A stretch of 64,000 nucleotides of DNA. Source: Bradyrhizobium sp. CCBAU 53421. Its GTDB lineage: Bacteria > Pseudomonadota > Alphaproteobacteria > Rhizobiales > Xanthobacteraceae. Position numbers and translations under genes: made by a program. Below, piece by piece: positions 8,959 to 17,761 of the stretch; the first letter of the stretch is position 1, and every line of letters starts with the position of its first letter. The stretch is taken from assembly GCF_015291625.1 (NCBI RefSeq), contig NZ_CP030047.1, positions 1,550,001 through 1,614,000 on the forward strand, in the 5' to 3' direction. Below the pieces are notes generated by a model. That model was given only the letters and a program-made list of their open reading frames with translations, made no database searches and was not told the origin of the DNA.

Positions 8959-11091
8959 TTAACCCGGCTGGGCGTGGAAAAACTCGAAAATCTTGCGGGC
9001 GCTCTCGGCGCTGACGCCGGGAACCTTGCCGAGGTCGGCGATCGAGGCCCGCTCGATCTCCTTGAGCGTTCCGAAGTGGTGCAGCAAGGCACGTTTGCGC
9101 GACGGGCCGATGCCCGGGATCTCCTGCAGGCCGGCCTCGCGGATGTCCTTTTTGCGCAGCTTGCGGTGCGAGCCGATCACGAAGCGGTGCGCCTCGTCGC
9201 GCAGCCGCTGGATGAAATAGAGCACCGGGTCGCGCGGCTCCAGCTTGATGGCCTCGCGGTCCGGCATGAACAGGGTTTCGCGCCCGGCGTCGCGCTCCGG
9301 CCCCTTGGCCACCGCCATCAGCGAGACCTGGGTCAGTCCGAGATTGGTGAAAATCTCCCGGACCGCGTTGAGCTGGCCGCGGCCGCCGTCGATGATGACG
9401 AGGTCGGGCCATTGCGGGAACGATTCGTCGTCCGCCTTGTCGTTGTCCTTCGCCTTTGCAGTGTCCTTGGCAGTCTCGCCCTCCGGCGGCTTCAGCAGCC
9501 GCTTGAAGCGGCGCTCCAGCACCTCGCGCATCATGCCGTAATCGTCGCCGGGCGTCAGCCCTTCGGACTTGATGTTGAACTTGCGGTACTGGTTCTTCAT
9601 GAACCCGTCTGGTCCCGCCACGATCATCGCGCCGACCGCGTTGGTGCCCTGGATGTGGCTGTTGTCGTAGACCTCGATGCGCTTCGGCGTGTGGGGAAGG
9701 CCGAGCGTCGTGACCATGCCCTCCAGCAGCCGGCTTTGCGTCGCGGTGTCGGCGAGCTTGCGGCCGAGCGCCTCGCGCGCGTTGGTGAGCGCGTGGCCGA
9801 TCAGCTCCTTCTTCTCGCCCCGCTTGGGCACGGAGACCTCGACCTTGGATCCGGCCTTCACCGACAGCGCGTCGGCGAGCAACGCGCTCTCCTCGATCTC
9901 GTGCGACAGCAGGATCAGTTTCGGCGGCGGCTTGTCGTCGTAGAATTGCGCGAGGAACGAGGACAGCACCTCCTCGGGCGTGAAGGTCTTCTCCGCGCGC
10001 GGGAAGTAGGCGCGATTGCCCCAGTTCTGGCCGGTGCGGAAGAAGAACACCTCGACGCAAGAATAGCCGCCTTCCTGGTGGATCGCGAACACGTCGGCCT
10101 CTTCGACCGTGCGCGGGTTGATGCCCTGCTGCGACTGGATCGCCGACAGCGCCGCAAGGCGGTCGCGGTACAGTGCCGCGGTCTCGAATTCGAGCTCGCC
10201 GGAGGCCTTCTCCATCTCGGCCGCGAGCAACTCCTTTACCGCGTGGCTGCGGCCGGACAGGAATTCGGTCGCCTCGCGCACCAGCTCGCTATAGCCGGGG
10301 AAATCGATCTCGCGCGTGCAGGGGCCGGCACAGCGCTTGATCTGATAGAGCAGGCAGGGCCGGGTGCGGCTTTCGAAGAAGCCGTCGGTGCAGGAGCGGA
10401 TCAGGAACGCGCGCTGCAGCGCCGTGATGGTGCGGTTGACCGCGCCGGCGTTGGCGAACGGGCCGAAATAGCGGCCCGGCCGCGACTGCGCCCCGCGATG
10501 CTTGAGGATCTGCGGCGCCCAATGGTCGCCTGATATCAGGATATAGGGGAACGACTTGTCGTCGCGCAGCTGCACGTTGAAGCGCGGGCGGAGCTGCTTG
10601 ATCAGATTGGCTTCGAGCAGCAGCGCCTCGGTCTCGGTCATGGTCGAGACGATCTCGACATGCGTGGTCGCTGCGATCATGCGCAGGATGCGCGCCGGCA
10701 GCGGTGCGTTGGCCCGCGCATAGGACGACAGCCGCTTTTTGACGTTCTTCGCCTTGCCGACATAGAGCACGTCGTTCGTGGCGTTGAGCATGCGGTAGAC
10801 GCCCGGCGAGGTCGGGGCGAGGCGGACCGCGTTCTCGATCGCCTCATGCCCGATCGAGAGCGTTCCCTCGGCAACCGCCTCGGCGGTCTCCTCCGGAGCC
10901 TCGGGCAGACGTGCCTCGTCGTCCTCCTCGGCGGCGGAGCTTTCGGGATCGACGTCGCTCGTGTCGAGCGTCAGGTCGTCTTGCGGCAGGTCGGACTTTG
11001 AACCGCGCCGTGGCTTGGAGGCCGCCTTGGAATCAGCCTCGGAATCGGCCTTGGGGGCCGGCGTCGGACGGTCGGGAGAATCGTGAACCAT
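8959..11091 (-). CDS. uvrC: Excinuclease ABC subunit C
   Basis: Dual-incision nuclease of nucleotide excision repair, acting with UvrA and UvrB. 710 residues, longer than the roughly 610 usual. The first 85 or so residues are an acidic, Asp/Glu/Ser-rich tail. The GIY-YIG nuclease domain then begins at [20 protein letters not shown], followed by the Cys-rich segment (CRPCL...KRCAGPC), the UVR/UvrB-binding helix, the RNase H-like C-terminal nuclease ([13 protein letters not shown]) and terminal helix-hairpin-helix motifs ([13 protein letters not shown]). A short charged insert precedes the C-terminal nuclease domain. It heads a minus-strand run with pgsA, moaD, moaE and prmB. Confidence 0.97.
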   Translation of the reverse strand: MVHDSPDRPTPAPKADSEADSKAASKPRRGSKSDLPQDDLTLDTSDVDPESSAAEEDDEARLPEAPEETAEAVAEGTLSIGHEAIENAVRLAPTSPGVYRMLNATNDVLYVGKAKNVKKRLSSYARANAPLPARILRMIAATTHVEIVSTMTETEALLLEANLIKQLRPRFNVQLRDDKSFPYILISGDHWAPQILKHRGAQSRPGRYFGPFANAGAVNRTITALQRAFLIRSCTDGFFESRTRPCLLYQIKRCAGPCTREIDFPGYSELVREATEFLSGRSHAVKELLAAEMEKASGELEFETAALYRDRLAALSAIQSQQGINPRTVEEADVFAIHQEGGYSCVEVFFFRTGQNWGNRAYFPRAEKTFTPEEVLSSFLAQFYDDKPPPKLILLSHEIEESALLADALSVKAGSKVEVSVPKRGEKKELIGHALTNAREALGRKLADTATQSRLLEGMVTTLGLPHTPKRIEVYDNSHIQGTNAVGAMIVAGPDGFMKNQYRKFNIKSEGLTPGDDYGMMREVLERRFKRLLKPPEGETAKDTAKAKDNDKADDESFPQWPDLVIIDGGRGQLNAVREIFTNLGLTQVSLMAVAKGPERDAGRETLFMPDREAIKLEPRDPVLYFIQRLRDEAHRFVIGSHRKLRKKDIREAGLQEIPGIGPSRKRALLHHFGTLKEIERASIADLGKVPGVSAESARKIFEFFHAQPG

Positions 11092-11358
11092 GGGCCGTAA
11101 ATTAAGCGCTCGGGCGACCGGTCGCCAGCGTTGGCGGCGCTGGAAAACAACCCCGATTGCAGGAGCTTACCGGCCCAGCGCGGCCGCCGGGGCGGGCAGG
11201 TAACACATTGTTAAGATTGATGAGCGGGCCGGTAACCGGGCTTAACAGCCCTTTAACTTAAAACTCTCGATAAACCTTAGCGAAAAAAGTGGAGTTCCGT
11301 AACCACGCCGGCCCTTGGGGACCAGCGGGCTGCGGCAGTTGCGTGGTGGAGAGTAGCT

Positions 11359-11982
11359 ATGACCCGGTTTGTTGCGCGTGCGCTGGCACTGATCGTCGCA
11401 GGCTGGACGACCTCGGCCGCGTCGGCCGACCTCAACTACGGCTCGCCCTATACCGTCTATCAGCCGCTCAATGCCTATAGCTGGGCCGGCCCCTATCTCG
11501 GCGGCAACGTCGGCTATGGCTGGGGTTCGGTCGAGAACAATCCGACCAAGCCGTCCGGCTTCGTCGGCGGCGTGCAGGCCGGCTACAACTTCCAGAACGG
11601 TTCTCCCTGGGTGTTCGGCATCGAGGCCGATATCCAGGGCACCACCGCGGACGACCGGTTCGCGCCGTGGAAATTCTCCAACCCGTGGTTCGGCACGGTG
11701 CGCGGCCGCGCCGGCTATGCGGTCAACAACGTGCTGTTCTACGCGACCGGCGGTCTCGCCTTCGGCGAGCTGCGCGGCGAGACGTTCGGCATCACGGAGT
11801 CGCACACCAACGCGGGCTTCACCGTCGGCGCCGGCGCCGAGATGGGCTTTGCCCCGAACTGGAGCGCCAAGATCGAGTATCTCTACGTCGATCTCGCCAA
11901 CAGCAACTTCACGATCACCGGCGGCGCGTCGAACGGCTACAGCTTCAGCCTGGTTCGCGCCGGCATCAACTATCACTTCTGA
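11359..11982 (+). CDS. Outer-membrane beta-barrel protein (Omp25/Omp31-like)
   Basis: 207 residues with a signal peptide ending near ASA (residues 1-22) and then alternating aromatic-rich strands typical of the eight-stranded OmpA/Omp25-type barrels of rhizobia. Landmarks are WAGPYLGGNVGYGWG, GGVQAGYNFQNGSPWVFGIE, and a C-terminus ending LVRAGINYHF, with the terminal aromatic residue used for outer-membrane insertion. It is a single-gene unit preceded by about 265 non-coding bases and followed by an intrinsic terminator at 12009-12039. The family is structural or immunogenic; no specific transport role can be read. Confidence 0.88.
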   Translation: MTRFVARALALIVAGWTTSAASADLNYGSPYTVYQPLNAYSWAGPYLGGNVGYGWGSVENNPTKPSGFVGGVQAGYNFQNGSPWVFGIEADIQGTTADDRFAPWKFSNPWFGTVRGRAGYAVNNVLFYATGGLAFGELRGETFGITESHTNAGFTVGAGAEMGFAPNWSAKIEYLYVDLANSNFTITGGASNGYSFSLVRAGINYHF

Positions 11983-12008
11983 GAACAAGAAGACGTCGGG
12001 CATCAACT

Positions 12009-12039
12009 CCCGGCTGCGCCCTGCGCGGCCGGGTTTTTC
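12009..12039 (+). terminator. Rho-independent terminator of the outer-membrane protein gene
   Basis: CCCGGC (12009-12014) pairs with GCCGGG (12028-12033), with further pairing inside the loop, followed by TTTTTCTTT. It lies 27 bases after the stop of the beta-barrel gene. Confidence 0.85.
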
Positions 12040-12253
12040 TTTGCGCTGATCGCATGGACATGTCGCATGGCAGCGTGCGCCGCAGCGTCCGCGGATCCAG
12101 CCGGTGAGCCGCACGCATCGGATATGCGGGCATCGTCAATCGCGTCCGCACCATGCAGATGATCATGCAGCGAGCGCGAGCCACGCGCCCGGCAATCAAC
12201 TCACACGCAACGCTTCATTCGCCGTTCACGACGAGCCACGCACCGCGCGCTCG

Positions 12254-12466
12254 TCATGAAACCACCAGGTTGACCGCCTTCGGGCCCTTGCCCTTCTTGT
12301 CGGGTTCAACCTCGAACGTAATGCGCTGTCCTTCAGTCAGGTCCTTCAATCCTGCGCGTTCGACAGCTGTGATGTGAACGAACACATCGCGGCCGCCATC
12401 GTCAGGCTTGATGAAGCCATAGCCACGCTCTCCGTTGAAGAACTTGACTGTCCCAGTCATGGCCAT
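12254..12466 (-). CDS. Cold-shock-domain protein
   Basis: 70-residue single-strand nucleic-acid-binding protein of the CspA family, acting as RNA chaperone in the cytoplasm. RNP1 (GYGFI after KFFNGERG) and RNP2 (DVFVHI) are intact. The ATG at 12466 (MAMTGTVKFF) has an AGGAGT ribosome-binding site a few bases upstream; the second ATG at 12460 would also serve. About 260 bases lie between this start and the next gene, room for the long 5' leader usual for such genes. Whether it is cold-induced cannot be told. Confidence 0.95.
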   Translation of the reverse strand: MAMTGTVKFFNGERGYGFIKPDDGGRDVFVHITAVERAGLKDLTEGQRITFEVEPDKKGKGPKAVNLVVS

Positions 12467-12727
12467 CGGGAAACTCCTCCCCCGTATTGCTCCACCGCTA
12501 CGCGCACGCCGCGTAGCGGTTGACCGACATTCGCTTGTCGGAAGCTTGGCCACCTGAACAGGCCGGCGTCACGCCGCCGGTCTGCCTGGATTTTATTTCG
12601 GCCTTGTCACTCCGCCGCAACCATTCGCGGAAGCGGAACGTAAAGCCAGTCGTAACAGGATGAGCATAATACGGTTCCGCGCGCGTTGCCTATGCTCAAA
12701 ATTGAACTTTTCAGTGGGAGCTACCGA

Positions 12728-13588
12728 TCAAGGTTTAGGCGCCTCGAGTCTGAAGCGTGCCGCGCCGCCTTGACCGAGCGGCTTCTCGAGTTCGGGCAGG
12801 ATGATCTTCAGCTCGCCGGACAGCGTCCACGGCGGATTCACTATCAAAAGGCCGGTGGAAACGAGGCCGGCGCCTGTTTCTTGCGGCGCCACACTGAATT
12901 CCAAACGCAAGCATTTGCCTGCGGGTCGACTGCCTGCTGCAGCAGCAGCCACGCTGCGCGCGAGTTCATCGGTAGCTCTCCGGGTTTTTACGGGGTACCA
13001 CAAAAGATATGCGCCGGTCGGCCACTTCGTAAACGCTTCCGTAAAAGCACTGGCCAGCCGCTCGAACTCGTCCTTCGCTTCGAATGGCGGATCGATCAGC
13101 ACCAGGCCGCGCCGCTCGTTCGGCGGCACGAACGCGGGCAGCGCCATCCAGCCGTCGAGATCGACGACGCGCGCCTGCGCATCGCGTCGCAATGCATCGA
13201 TCAAGTGCTTGCGCGCTGTCGGCTCTATCTCGCAGGCAGTGAGGCGATCTTGCGGACGCAGCAGCGCCCGCGCGATCAACGGCGAGCCTGGATAGGCTTT
13301 CAGCTCGCCTCGCGGATTGAATGCCCTGACGATATCGAGATAGGGCGCGATCAGCGGCAACGCCTTGTCGGAGAGCCGCGCCTGCATCAGCCGCGCGATG
13401 CCGGTGAGCCATTCGCTGCCGCGCTGCGCTTCGCTCGAGGTCAGATCATAGAGGCCGGCGCCGGCGTGGGTGTCGATGACGCGGAACGGCGCCTGCTTCT
13501 CCTGCAGGTAGGTGAGCATCCGCACCAGCACGATGTGCTTGATGACGTCGGCAAAGCTGCCAGCATGAAAGGCGTGACGGTAGTTCAT
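12728..13588 (-). CDS. rlmJ: 23S rRNA (adenine2030-N6)-methyltransferase
   Basis: 286-residue SAM-dependent rRNA methyltransferase that modifies A2030 of 23S rRNA. The N-terminus MNYRHAFHAGSFADVIKHIVL is the hallmark of the family (YhiR/RlmJ), followed by the SAM-binding DTHAGAGLYDL and the catalytic DPPFE motif (VLIDPPFEAKDEF). Single-gene unit, flanked by about 240 bases before its start and 260 bases after its stop. Confidence 0.95.
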   Translation of the reverse strand: MNYRHAFHAGSFADVIKHIVLVRMLTYLQEKQAPFRVIDTHAGAGLYDLTSSEAQRGSEWLTGIARLMQARLSDKALPLIAPYLDIVRAFNPRGELKAYPGSPLIARALLRPQDRLTACEIEPTARKHLIDALRRDAQARVVDLDGWMALPAFVPPNERRGLVLIDPPFEAKDEFERLASAFTEAFTKWPTGAYLLWYPVKTRRATDELARSVAAAAAGSRPAGKCLRLEFSVAPQETGAGLVSTGLLIVNPPWTLSGELKIILPELEKPLGQGGAARFRLEAPKP

Positions 13589-13827
13589 GTAATGATCGCG
13601 CTGCGCTCCAGATGGAGCACATGTTGTACTTCGTCATGCCCGGCCTGTCCCGGCCTTCGCTAAAGCTTCGGCGGGTTGACGGCTGACCCCGGTGAAGGCC
13701 CGGGTGAGGTCCTGGCGTAGCCGGCCCCCGGGCATCTGCGCGTTATCTCGCTTGTTGCACGACGTCGGCGGCCGGATCTTGCGCGACGACGTGCGGCGCA
13801 CGTCTGCCCGGCTCCAACGCGGCGGCT

Positions 13828-14517
13828 TCAGCCGCCGCGGACCGGCGGCATCACCACCTGATCGCGGCGGCAGGCGCGGCGATCGATTTCCTCGCAAGAA
13901 CGGAATTGCAGATCCTTGCTGAGGCAGATCCGCACCTCGCTGAGCCGCTTGCTGTCGCAGGTCACCGAGATCGCGGAGTTGCTGAGCCCCGGATTGGCCT
14001 TGATGAACGCCGTCTCCAGCTCGTCGGGCGCGATCGTCTTCGGCTCCGACAATTGCAGGAATTCGTCGGGGATCTTCACCGCGGCGCGGGCCTTGCGGAT
14101 GGCTTCGAAATAGCCGCGCTCGCCGAGCCCTGAGCAGGTGCCGTGCTTGTCCCACTCGTTGTAGATCAGCCCTGGCGCCGGCATCAGGTCGAGCATCGAG
14201 GTCATGATGTTGCGGGCGAGGCGGGGCGAGGGGCGCTGGCAGTATTCCGGAAAGCCCCGCTCATATTGCGGCCACAGCCCGTGCACCACGAACGAGTACG
14301 GCCGTCCGCCGCACTGGGCCTGCGTGCCGCGCCCGTTGTTGCCGCGCTCGCTCGCCGCCTCGCAGAACGAGGGCGACCACGACAGCGACAGCACATAGAA
14401 ATCGAACTCACCCGGCGCATTCTGCCGGCGATCCTGGGCCGAAGCCCCCATCGCACCACACAGGACAAACGCAGCTGAAATCAGAAATCGGGAAATTGTG
14501 ACCAACCAAGGCATCAA
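13828..14517 (-). CDS. Secreted ribonuclease T2 family protein
   Basis: 229 residues with a signal peptide ending near ASAQ (residue 28). Both catalytic segments of RNase T2 are present: CAS1 as VVHGLWPQ with His79 and CAS2 as NEWDKHGTC with His125, plus the paired cysteines of the family. It probably cleaves RNA in the periplasm or outside the cell for nutrient recovery. Single-gene minus-strand unit, about 110 bases before the terminator of the neighbouring exported protein. Confidence 0.9.
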   Translation of the reverse strand: MMPWLVTISRFLISAAFVLCGAMGASAQDRRQNAPGEFDFYVLSLSWSPSFCEAASERGNNGRGTQAQCGGRPYSFVVHGLWPQYERGFPEYCQRPSPRLARNIMTSMLDLMPAPGLIYNEWDKHGTCSGLGERGYFEAIRKARAAVKIPDEFLQLSEPKTIAPDELETAFIKANPGLSNSAISVTCDSKRLSEVRICLSKDLQFRSCEEIDRRACRRDQVVMPPVRGG

Positions 14518-14573
14518 ACGCTCCCCCTTACGACCGCCCGGACCCTAACAGTCCGCGGGAACATTTCAAGAAC

Positions 14574-14600
14574 AAAAACGCCGCCGTATGGACGGCGGCG
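14574..14600 (-). terminator. Rho-independent terminator for the 14626-15102 gene
   Basis: CGCCGCCGT (14579-14587) pairs with ACGGCGGCG (14592-14600) around a four-base loop. On the minus strand the hairpin is followed by TTTTTG. It lies just after the stop of the upstream minus-strand gene. Confidence 0.85.
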
Positions 14601-14625
14601 CTTGCGTCAGCGATCTGGTTGGCGA

Positions 14626-15102
14626 TCAGGGCCGGGCGGCTTTGCAGGACGGATTGTAGGCCCAGTTGCGGTCGAGCCCGGCGACGCACCATTCGACGCC
14701 CTGGTTGAAGCCGGCAAAGCCGCCGTCCTCGACGATCGAATAGTGCACCTTGCGCACCTTGCCATCGCTCAGCAGCGCATCGCCCGAGCAATAGCGGCGC
14801 GGAATATTGTCGGACTGCCAGGGGCGGAACGCGGTTTCGTGAATCCGGCTGAACCCGGTGATGACGAGCGGCGAATTCCAGAAGGTGGCTTCCTTCTCGT
14901 GGAATTGATCGCTGATGGCCGCCAGGGCCTTCTCGCAGGGCGCCACGTTGCCGTCATAACGCGGGCCGGACAGCCAGAAATTCAGTTCGAACGGATTGGC
15001 CGCCTGGGCGGTGCCCCCGAAAGCCAGCGTGCCGACCACGAGGGCGGCGGCGAGGCCGAGCGTGCGGCCGAGTTTATTGCGGGAGTTGAACAGGTTGCGC
15101 AT
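14626..15102 (-). CDS. Exported protein of unknown function
   Basis: 158 residues from ATG 15102 (MRNLFNSRNKLGRTLG). A signal peptide ends near AQA (about residue 34). The mature part has four cysteines (APCEK, RRYCSG, EWCVAG, PSCKA) that could form two disulfides, and aromatic-rich segments (NFWLSGPRYDG, GFAGFNQGVEWCVAG). I do not recognise the family. It is followed by its own terminator and is divergent from the small exported protein at 15269, with about 165 bases between them. Confidence 0.75.
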   Translation of the reverse strand: MRNLFNSRNKLGRTLGLAAALVVGTLAFGGTAQAANPFELNFWLSGPRYDGNVAPCEKALAAISDQFHEKEATFWNSPLVITGFSRIHETAFRPWQSDNIPRRYCSGDALLSDGKVRKVHYSIVEDGGFAGFNQGVEWCVAGLDRNWAYNPSCKAARP

Positions 15103-15268
15103 GGGAATCCACCCGATGATCCGATGCGGCGGACGGTGCCGTGAAGCCCCGGCAAGGTCAAGTGCAGCGCGGCAACACCTGCGGAGAAGTCCACCTCTAC
15201 CAGCCCGCTCGTTCTTTTCACGGTCGCCGGCGCACTCTATGTTGGTCGCCAGCGAAATGGAGTCTGCG

Positions 15269-15568
15269 ATGCGAAGGAAATTGGCCGCGTGCCTGGTTGC
15301 CGTTAGCGGGATGCTGGCCGTTGGTCCGGCGCAAGCCGACTGGATGCAGCCAGTGCCGCCGTTCAAGGGCAATGATACCGGCGGTATCATCGCCTATACG
15401 CTGGCGGCCCAGACCGACGCCCGGCAGCTCGCCGTCGATCACTGCGCCTCTTACGGCAAGGTCGCCAAGTTCCTTGCGGTGCAGCGCTACCCGGGTGGCT
15501 ACATCTCGTTCGCCTGCCGCTGGGTGCCCTATGGTTCGGCCCAGAGGCCGGTGCGCACGCTCTACTGA
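15269..15568 (+). CDS. Small exported protein of unknown function
   Basis: 99 residues with a clear signal peptide (MRRKLAACLVAVSGML to about AQA, residue 24). The mature part is about 75 residues with two cysteines (DHCAS, SFACR), ending YGSAQRPVRTLY. I chose ATG 15269, preceded by GGAG with a six-base gap; in-frame ATGs at 15239 and 15257 would lengthen the leader. It is followed within 45 bases by the DUF3617 gene, so both may share a transcript. Family unknown to me. Confidence 0.7.
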   Translation: MRRKLAACLVAVSGMLAVGPAQADWMQPVPPFKGNDTGGIIAYTLAAQTDARQLAVDHCASYGKVAKFLAVQRYPGGYISFACRWVPYGSAQRPVRTLY

Positions 15569-15611
15569 GCGCGTTCCAAATTCTTCGATCGTTCAGCCGG
15601 GAGCTCACCGC

Positions 15612-16142
15612 ATGACCCGACAGCTTGCCTTGCTTGGTTCTGCTGTTTGCCTTGTCCTGTCCAGCGGCGCCGCGAGCGCCGTCGACCTTCCGATCCGCAA
15701 GGCCGGTCTGTGGGAGATGAAGATGGTGCGCACCGGCGGTCCGATGCCGGAAATCACCATGCAGCACTGCACCGACGAGACCACCGACAAGGAGATGAGC
15801 GCGGCGGCCTCGCCGATGGCCAAGGAAGTCTGCTCCAAGCAGGACATCCAGAAGACCGCGACCGGCTATGTCAGCGACAGCGTGTGCAGCGTCGCCGGCA
15901 TGTCGATGCAGAGCCACGCCGAGATCGTCGGCGATTTCAATTCCGCCTACACGGTCAAGAGCACCTCGCATGCCGAGGGCGGCGCGGCCGGCTCCCGCGA
16001 CACCACGATGACCATCGAGGCGAAATGGCTCGGCGCCTGCAAGAGCGACCAGAAGCCCGGCGACATCATCATGCCAGGCGGCATGAAGATGAACGTCAAG
16101 GACATGGAAAAGCTGAAGGGCCTGCTGCCCAAGCAGAAGTAA
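15612..16142 (+). CDS. DUF3617 family exported protein
   Basis: 176 residues with an N-terminal signal peptide ending near ASA (residue 23). The mature part shows the family's plan: RKAGLWEMKM, a CTDE segment, KEVCSKQD with paired cysteines, and a repeat of cysteine-flanked strands up to WLGACKSDQKPGD. The family is common in Alphaproteobacteria and periplasmic by prediction; no function is established as far as I know. It lies 45 bases downstream of the small exported protein. Confidence 0.82.
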   Translation: MTRQLALLGSAVCLVLSSGAASAVDLPIRKAGLWEMKMVRTGGPMPEITMQHCTDETTDKEMSAAASPMAKEVCSKQDIQKTATGYVSDSVCSVAGMSMQSHAEIVGDFNSAYTVKSTSHAEGGAAGSRDTTMTIEAKWLGACKSDQKPGDIIMPGGMKMNVKDMEKLKGLLPKQK

Positions 16143-16188
16143 GAGCGCGGCGCATTCGCTCGCCGCCGCGGCGCTTGACCGACTGAGA

Positions 16189-16367
16189 GTGATGCTTGCC
16201 TCGGTGATCGATTACGATCTGGGCAAGCTCGACCGGCGCTTGCTCGGCGCCACCGCGCGCGTGAACGCGACCAATCTGTTCGACACCCGTTACCAGACGT
16301 GTCAGGCGGCTATTGCTATGCCGGCGAACGGCGTCAGATGATCGGGACCTTGTCTTACCGCTGGTAG
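16189..16367 (+). pseudogene. Remnant of a TonB-dependent siderophore receptor, C-terminal end only
   Basis: Translation gives VIDYDLGKLDRRLLGATA followed by RVNATNLFDTRYQTCQ, then changes frame at about 16307 to continue as GGYCYAGERRQMIG and LSYRW before TAG at 16365-16367. This is the last two or three beta strands of a TonB-dependent siderophore receptor, including the NLFDxRY signature and a terminal aromatic residue. The frame change corresponds to one missing base. Only about 60 codons remain, with no plug domain or N-terminus nearby. It sits directly against the stop of the histidine kinase gene. I read it as the relic of a deleted receptor gene. Confidence 0.75.
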
Positions 16368-17753
16368 CTACACCGGCACCCGCACCGTCGCGCGCAGGCC
16401 GCCCATCGGGCTTTCGCCGAGCATGATGTCGCCGCCATGCGAGCGGGCGATGTCGCGGGCGATCGCAAGTCCAAGGCCGCTGCCGCCTTCGTCCTGGTTG
16501 CGGGCGTCGTCGAGCCGCAGGAAGGGCTTGAACACTTCCTCGCGCATGTCGGGCGGGATGCCGGGGCCATCGTCGTCGACCGTGACGTTGAGATAGCGGT
16601 GGTCGCGCTGGCCGGTGATCGAGATCGTGTTGGCGTGGCGCGCCGCGTTGGAGACGAGGTTGGCGAGGCAGCGCTTGAACGAGGCCGGTTTCACCGTGAC
16701 GACGGGCAGGCCGTGGAACGCGACGGTCGCGGTGTGGCCGTGGCGTTCGGCGTCGCTGCGCAGCTCCTCCAGCGCCATTGCCATGTCGGTCGGCTGCGCG
16801 ACCTCGCCGGAATCGCCGCGCGCGAAGGCAAGGTAGTCCTCGAGCATCATCGACATCTCGTCGACGTCCTTGCGCATGGCGTCGATCTCGGGGCCTTCGC
16901 CGATCAGGGCGAGCTCGAGCTTGAAGCGGGTCAGGATGGTGCGCAGATCATGCGACACGCCGGCGAGCATCGCGGTGCGCTGCTCGATCGAACGCTCGAC
17001 GCGCGCCTTCATCTCGATGAAGGCCTGCGCCGCGCGCCGCACTTCGCGCGCGCCGCGCGGCCGGAAGTTCGGCGCCTCGCGGCCCTTGCCAAAACTTTCG
17101 GCGGCGTCGGCGAGCCGCAGGATCGGCTTGATCTGGTTGCGCAGGAACAGCACGGCGACGATCAGCAGGATGGTCGAGGTGCCGAGCATCCAGAAGATGA
17201 AGATCTCCGAATTGGAGGCGTAGGCCGCGCTGCGCTGCGCGAAGATACGCATCACGGAATCGTCGAGCTGGACGCGGATCTCGACCAGGTTGGACTTGCC
17301 GACGGTGTCGATCCAGAACGGACGGCTGATCTGGCGGCCGAGCTGCACCGACAGCGTCTGGTCGAGCAACGAGAAGAACGGCTTCGGTCCCGGCGGCGGC
17401 ATGTCGCCGGCGGGGAGGAAGTCGACCACGAGCTGCAGCTTCTGGGCGATGCCGCGCAGGTGCGCGCGGTCCTTGTCCTGCGGATAGGTCTTGTAGACGT
17501 CGATCAGCGCGGCGATGTCGGACACCACCGCAGCCGACAGGCGCCGCGTCACCGTGTTCCAGTGCCGCTCCATGAACACGAACGCCACCACGGTCTGCAG
17601 GATCACCATCGGCACGATCATGATCAGCAGCGCGCGGGCGTAGAGGCCGGTCGGCATCCAGCTCTTGAACGCGTTGCCCATCCAGCCGTTCGCCTTCGAG
17701 ACGCGCTGCGAGGCGTTCTTGATCAGGGTCAGGCCGGTGTCGAGCGTGCTCAT
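16368..17753 (-). CDS. EnvZ-like membrane sensor histidine kinase
   Basis: 461 residues. Two transmembrane helices (about 40-60 and 184-204) flank a periplasmic sensor segment, followed by a HAMP linker and the kinase core. The phospho-acceptor is His268 in AGVSHDLRTILTRF; the N box is NLVSNAARHA, G1 is DDDGPGIP and G2 is GSGLGLAIA, all intact. It starts 8 bases after the OmpR-type regulator and is its obvious partner. The sensed signal is unknown; osmolarity by analogy with EnvZ is only a guess. Confidence 0.93.
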   Translation of the reverse strand: MSTLDTGLTLIKNASQRVSKANGWMGNAFKSWMPTGLYARALLIMIVPMVILQTVVAFVFMERHWNTVTRRLSAAVVSDIAALIDVYKTYPQDKDRAHLRGIAQKLQLVVDFLPAGDMPPPGPKPFFSLLDQTLSVQLGRQISRPFWIDTVGKSNLVEIRVQLDDSVMRIFAQRSAAYASNSEIFIFWMLGTSTILLIVAVLFLRNQIKPILRLADAAESFGKGREAPNFRPRGAREVRRAAQAFIEMKARVERSIEQRTAMLAGVSHDLRTILTRFKLELALIGEGPEIDAMRKDVDEMSMMLEDYLAFARGDSGEVAQPTDMAMALEELRSDAERHGHTATVAFHGLPVVTVKPASFKRCLANLVSNAARHANTISITGQRDHRYLNVTVDDDGPGIPPDMREEVFKPFLRLDDARNQDEGGSGLGLAIARDIARSHGGDIMLGESPMGGLRATVRVPV

Positions 17754-17761
17754 GCTGGATC

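Noticed and set aside
8974..10533. Long open frame on the plus strand opposite uvrC
   Set aside because: Antisense shadow with Leu/Arg/Asp bias and no recognisable family; uvrC on the other strand is certain.
16189..16323. Intact small gene downstream of the DUF3617 gene
   Set aside because: The readable part is the tail of a TonB receptor with a frame change; there is no proper start and the protein would lack its barrel.
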